From: Bacteroidales bacterium
Lineage (GTDB): Bacteria; Bacteroidota; Bacteroidia; Bacteroidales; P3
Assembly: GCA_016281475.1 (NCBI GenBank)
Contig: JAEEIS010000170.1
Location: 1-9,535 of the forward strand
Direction: 5' to 3'
DNA: 9,535 nucleotides
In this document: one piece after another, positions 7,304-9,535 of the stretch
How positions within the stretch are numbered: the stretch's first letter is position 1
Layout of the letters: each line of letters opens with the position of its first letter
Translations under genes and position numbers: made by a program
The notes under the pieces: model-generated
What the model saw: the letters and a program-made list of their open reading frames with translations, nothing else
Database searches by the model: none
What the model was told of the DNA's origin: nothing

Positions 7304-7996
7304 TCAAAGCGTTACTTGGTGGAATTTCTCAGTGAGCTGCTGCGAGGTGATGTTGCCCAGATGGTCGTCGGACACTAGTTTGCCATGGTTGATGATGATG
7401 GCGCGCGAGCACATTGCCTCCACCTCCTGCATGATGTGGGTGGAGAGCAGCACCACCTTGTTCTTGCCGGCGTTTTTGATGACGGTGCGTATCTCCTCCA
7501 GCTGATTGGGGTCGAGTCCGGTGGTAGGCTCGTCGAGAATGAGCACCTTGGGGTCGTGGATAAGTGCCTGGGCGAGTCCCACGCGCTGTCGGTAGCCCTT
7601 GGAGAGCTGTGCGATGCGTTTGTTGCTCTCGGGGGTAAGGCCTACCAGTTCGATCATCTCCTCCACACGCTCCTTGCAGTGCTTGATGCCATAGATGCCG
7701 GCTGAGAATTCGAGGAACTCGCGCACGTACATCTCAAGATACAGCGGGTTGTGCTCAGGCAGGTAGCCTATCTGTCGGCGCACAGCGATAGGGTCGTCGT
7801 AGATGCTGTGGCCGCAGATGGTGGCTTCGCCCTCGGTGGGGGGGATATAGCAGGTGAGAATCTTCATAAGGGTGGACTTGCCTGCGCCGTTGGGACCGAG
7901 CAGGCCGACCACCTCGCCCTCACGGACGGTGAAACTGACATCGTCCACGGCACGCTGGCCATCGTAGATTTTGGTGATATTCTTGACGTCGATCAT
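7304..7996 (-). CDS. gldA: GldA-like ABC transporter ATP-binding protein, short form
   Basis: This is a 230-residue ABC ATPase with every core motif: Walker A GPNGAGKST (34-42), a YLPEHNPLY segment in the Q-loop position with Glu81 in place of Gln, signature LSKGYRQR (131-138), Walker B VLILDEP (151-157), D-loop and H-loop His187 in STHIMQ. The YLPEHNPLYLEMYVREFLEF and GLTPESNKRI stretches read like GldA, the ATPase of the Gld transporter first linked to gliding in Flavobacterium. From memory, GldA is about 300 residues; this one stops soon after the ATPase core at FHQVTL, so a C-terminal part of some 70 residues is missing. No permease (GldF/GldG-like) is in the window, so its partner and substrate are unknown. 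It may be a general efflux ATPase. The gene is 60 bp after the amidase, possibly cotranscribed. Confidence 0.85.
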   Translation of the reverse strand: MIDVKNITKIYDGQRAVDDVSFTVREGEVVGLLGPNGAGKSTLMKILTCYIPPTEGEATICGHSIYDDPIAVRRQIGYLPEHNPLYLEMYVREFLEFSAGIYGIKHCKERVEEMIELVGLTPESNKRIAQLSKGYRQRVGLAQALIHDPKVLILDEPTTGLDPNQLEEIRTVIKNAGKNKVVLLSTHIMQEVEAMCSRAIIINHGKLVSDDHLGNITSQQLTEKFHQVTL

Positions 7997-8016
7997 TTTT
8001 AATGTAATATATGGTT

Positions 8017-8055
8017 CGTTATAACGTAATCTCGTTATGACGTTATTTAACGAGA
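8017..8055. promoter_or_regulatory. CGTTAT repeat cluster with hairpin between the amidase and ABC ATPase genes
   Basis: In 39 bases there is a perfect 10-bp palindrome CGTTATAACG (8017-8026) and an 8-bp inverted repeat TCTCGTTA / TAACGAGA (8030-8037 and 8048-8055) around a 10-base loop. CGTTAT occurs three times as a direct repeat (starting at 8017, 8033 and 8041). The hairpin begins one base after the amidase stop codon, as a 3'-end structure would, but no T-run follows on the minus strand. It could stabilise the amidase mRNA, act as a weak terminator, or be an operator for the ABC ATPase gene that starts 20 bases further on. Confidence 0.45.
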
Positions 8056-8056
8056 G

Positions 8057-9424
8057 TTATTTCCCATTTATTTCTTTAGCCCGTTGCATGGTGATGCGCT
8101 CATTGCCTTGGAAGGCTACCACGAAGGCATCGGCAAAGCCCTTTTCGCGGACAGCCTTTTGGTGCTCGGCGGCCTCACGGGCCGATGAGAATCGTCCGGT
8201 GGTGTAGCAGATGATGTTCTTCTGACGGTAGGTCTCGTAGTCGGTTATGCCCTTAAACTCGCGGGCTTTGGCTTTGAGCATCTGGGTGCTGGTCATAAAC
8301 TGCACTTTATACACCACCTCGTTGCCGTGTGTTTCGCCCATCGGCTCAGGCTCTGCCTGTGGGGTGGGTGCTACAGTCTCCGTCTGTGCTTGCACGGGTG
8401 CCGCAGGCTGCTGCGAGGCCTCTTTGGGTTCGTCCATGGGTAGCGGGGGCTCCACGTGGGTCTGCGCTGTCGAGGGTATCATGGTGGAGGGGATAGAAGG
8501 TTCCTCCTTCTGCTTGGCAGGCTCAGTGGTGGTCTTGCCGGCAGTGGCAGTTTCCTGTTTTTCTGGCTGTACGGGTGGGTTCACTTCGGGTTTCTTGGTA
8601 TTCTTGTAACCCTTCAGCTCTATCTTGAGGTCGGTGGGAGCCTTGCTGCCCTCGGTCTGGCTCTTATATGCCACAAACGCCTTGAAGATGCTCACCACGA
8701 TGGTCGCCTGCCCCTCGTCCGACATCAGATACTGCTCCTCCTCGGGGTTGCTGATAAAGCCCACCTCGGTGAGCACGGCAGGCATGGCGGTCTTGTACAG
8801 CACAAAAAACTCGGCCTGTTTCACCCCTCGGTTGATAGTCTTGATGGCGCTCTTGTACTGGTCCTGAATCAAGCCTGCGAAGTCGAGGCTCTTGTCGATG
8901 TAGGCGTTCTGGTACATGGCAAACATCACATAGCTCTCGGGCGAGTTGGGGTCGAAGCCCTGATAGTCGCTGTTGTCCTTGTAGTCCTTCTCCAGCAATA
9001 TGTCGGCGTTCTCCTTTTTTGCCACCTCCATGTTCGCCTTGCTCTGCGACAATCCCATCACAAAGGTCTCCACGCCCGTGGGTGTGGAGGTCTTATGCGA
9101 GTTGCAGTGTATCGAGATGAAGAGGTCGGCCTTGGCACGGTTGGCTATGCGGGCGCGTTCCGCCAGCGTGATGTCCACGTCGGTGGTGCGGGTGTAGATA
9201 ATCCGCACGTCGGGGTAGTTCTCCTCGATGAGCTTTCCCAGCTTCAGTGCCAACGACAGGGTAACGTTCTTTTCCTTGCATTTTTTTCCTATGGCACCGG
9301 GTTTGTCGCCCCCGTGACCCGCGTCAATGACGACTGTTTTGACCTGTCCGACGGCTTTTTTTTGCGAAAAGGCAGTTCCATTTATGCAAACCAGCACAAT
9401 AAATATGGCAAGTAAGCGTTTCAT
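8057..9424 (-). CDS. Secreted N-acetylmuramoyl-L-alanine amidase (Amidase_3) with C-terminal SPOR-like domain
   Basis: The enzyme cuts the bond between MurNAc and the stem peptide of peptidoglycan, probably in the periplasm during cell separation. The 455-residue protein has a signal peptide (1-20, ending TAFS), a zinc Amidase_3 domain (about 28-255) with DAGHGG (metal His37), Glu51, S-I-H106-C-N and L-T-E220-V-G-F (catalytic Glu), a Pro/Glu/Thr-rich linker (about 278-365), and a C-terminal SPOR-like domain (about 368-440, starting VVYKVQF) that would bind denuded glycan at the septum. The chosen ATG is at 9424. An in-frame ATG at 9493 would add 23 residues ahead of the signal peptide, and it lies inside the -7 element of the gene's own promoter, before the likely transcription start. 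It is the first gene of a leftward series with the ABC ATPase, pyrF and the membrane protein. Confidence 0.93.
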   Translation of the reverse strand: MKRLLAIFIVLVCINGTAFSQKKAVGQVKTVVIDAGHGGDKPGAIGKKCKEKNVTLSLALKLGKLIEENYPDVRIIYTRTTDVDITLAERARIANRAKADLFISIHCNSHKTSTPTGVETFVMGLSQSKANMEVAKKENADILLEKDYKDNSDYQGFDPNSPESYVMFAMYQNAYIDKSLDFAGLIQDQYKSAIKTINRGVKQAEFFVLYKTAMPAVLTEVGFISNPEEEQYLMSDEGQATIVVSIFKAFVAYKSQTEGSKAPTDLKIELKGYKNTKKPEVNPPVQPEKQETATAGKTTTEPAKQKEEPSIPSTMIPSTAQTHVEPPLPMDEPKEASQQPAAPVQAQTETVAPTPQAEPEPMGETHGNEVVYKVQFMTSTQMLKAKAREFKGITDYETYRQKNIICYTTGRFSSAREAAEHQKAVREKGFADAFVVAFQGNERITMQRAKEINGK

Positions 9425-9445
9425 TTTCAATTGTGTTTTTTTAGT

Positions 9446-9477
9446 TTTCAATATTGTGCAAAAAGTTGGTATCTTTG
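9446..9477 (+). promoter_or_regulatory. Rightward promoter inside the palindrome
   Basis: TATCTTTG (9470-9477) is a perfect TAnnTTTG -7 element on the plus strand. TTTC (9446-9449), a three-of-four match to the -33 TTTG, lies 20 bases upstream. Transcription would begin near 9484 and reach the ATG at 9527 after about 43 bases. Confidence 0.6.
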
Positions 9478-9499
9478 CAGTTTCAAACTGCAAAGATAC
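9469..9499. repeat. Perfect 31-bp palindrome carrying two -7 elements
   Basis: GTATCTTTGCAGTTT (9469-9483) and AAACTGCAAAGATAC (9485-9499) are exact reverse complements around a single central C (9484). Each arm contains TATCTTTG facing inward. The symmetry places both predicted transcription starts at or near the centre, between divergent genes. It could also be a dimeric regulator's operator. Confidence 0.9.
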
Positions 9500-9522
9500 G
9501 AGTAAAATCGGAAAGTGAGAAA
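9491..9522 (-). promoter_or_regulatory. Leftward promoter for the amidase gene inside the palindrome
   Basis: On the minus strand TATCTTTG (9498 to 9491) matches the Bacteroidetes -7 consensus, and TTTC (9522 to 9519) is 20 bases upstream, the same near-match and spacing as the opposing promoter. The start of transcription should be near 9484, leaving about 60 bases of leader before the amidase ATG at 9424. This placement argues against the more upstream in-frame ATG at 9493. Confidence 0.65.
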
Positions 9523-9526
9523 TATT

Positions 9527-9535
9527 ATGTGGAAA
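9527..9535 (+). CDS. Possible start of a divergent gene, only three codons in the window
   Basis: ATG TGG AAA (Met-Trp-Lys) runs off the right edge. It lies about 43 bases downstream of the expected transcription start of the rightward promoter, in the A/T-rich context typical of starts here. In several Bacteroidales genomes I recall an LptD/OstA-like outer-membrane assembly gene divergent from this amidase, but three codons cannot show that. Confidence 0.35.

Noticed and set aside
8456..9415. 319-codon plus-strand frame opposite the amidase gene
   Set aside because: Antisense shadow. The amidase on the other strand has all catalytic residues in order, whereas this product has a Gly/Leu/Val/His composition and no motif.
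9425..9493. Extension of the amidase by 23 residues from the ATG at 9493
   Set aside because: It would bury the signal peptide and start within the -7 element, upstream of the predicted transcription start.
1..9535. CRISPR arrays, tRNA or rRNA genes, insertion sequences, toxin-antitoxin or defence genes
   Set aside because: Looked for on both strands by eye. No spaced repeats, cloverleaf, transposase motifs or defence-type domains were seen.

Overview
The window looks like a chromosomal piece of a Bacteroidota (Bacteroidales-type) genome. Four things point there. A giant secreted protein ends in a type IX secretion (T9SS) type A sorting domain. There is a DUF4248-like small protein, a family I know only from Bacteroidetes. 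An ABC ATPase reads like GldA. Promoters match the Bacteroidetes consensus (TTTG, about 19-20 bp, TAnnTTTG) rather than the sigma-70 form, and starts lack clear Shine-Dalgarno sequences. Genes are GC-rich with many G/C-ending codons, while the gaps are AT-rich. I cannot place it below order level.

Layout, left to right. At 1-306 the N-terminal 102 codons of a lipoprotein run off the left edge on the minus strand. A gap of about 455 bp (307-762) is AT-rich and holds only short inverted repeats. A small DUF4248-like gene (763-1017, +) follows, then a very good Bacteroidetes promoter (1029-1059). This drives a 1578-residue modular surface or secreted adhesin-like protein (1084-5820, +) with seven Fn3-like modules, two copies of a jelly-roll-like domain, two copies of a separate beta-domain, one CUB-like domain and a T9SS C-terminal domain. 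A GC-rich hairpin at 5866-5892 sits between the convergent transcription units.

The rest reads on the minus strand. A SPOR-domain cell-wall amidase (9424 to 8057) comes first, then a short GldA-like ABC ATPase (7996 to 7304), then pyrF (7236 to 6415), then a four-helix membrane protein (6418 to 5897) whose ATG overlaps the pyrF stop. Gaps between the first three are 60-67 bp, so they could be one transcript or several. The amidase start lies downstream of a perfect 31-bp palindrome (9469-9499). Each arm of the palindrome carries a TATCTTTG -7 element, so the amidase and a gene just entering at the right edge (ATG at 9527) would be fired from overlapping, face-to-face promoters.

Most of this is ordinary Bacteroidales gene content. 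The points worth a second look are the dual-promoter palindrome, the codon-usage mosaic and internal duplication in the large adhesin, the C-terminally short and permease-less GldA-like ATPase, and the CGTTAT repeat cluster after the amidase. I did not find a convincing new multi-gene system here.
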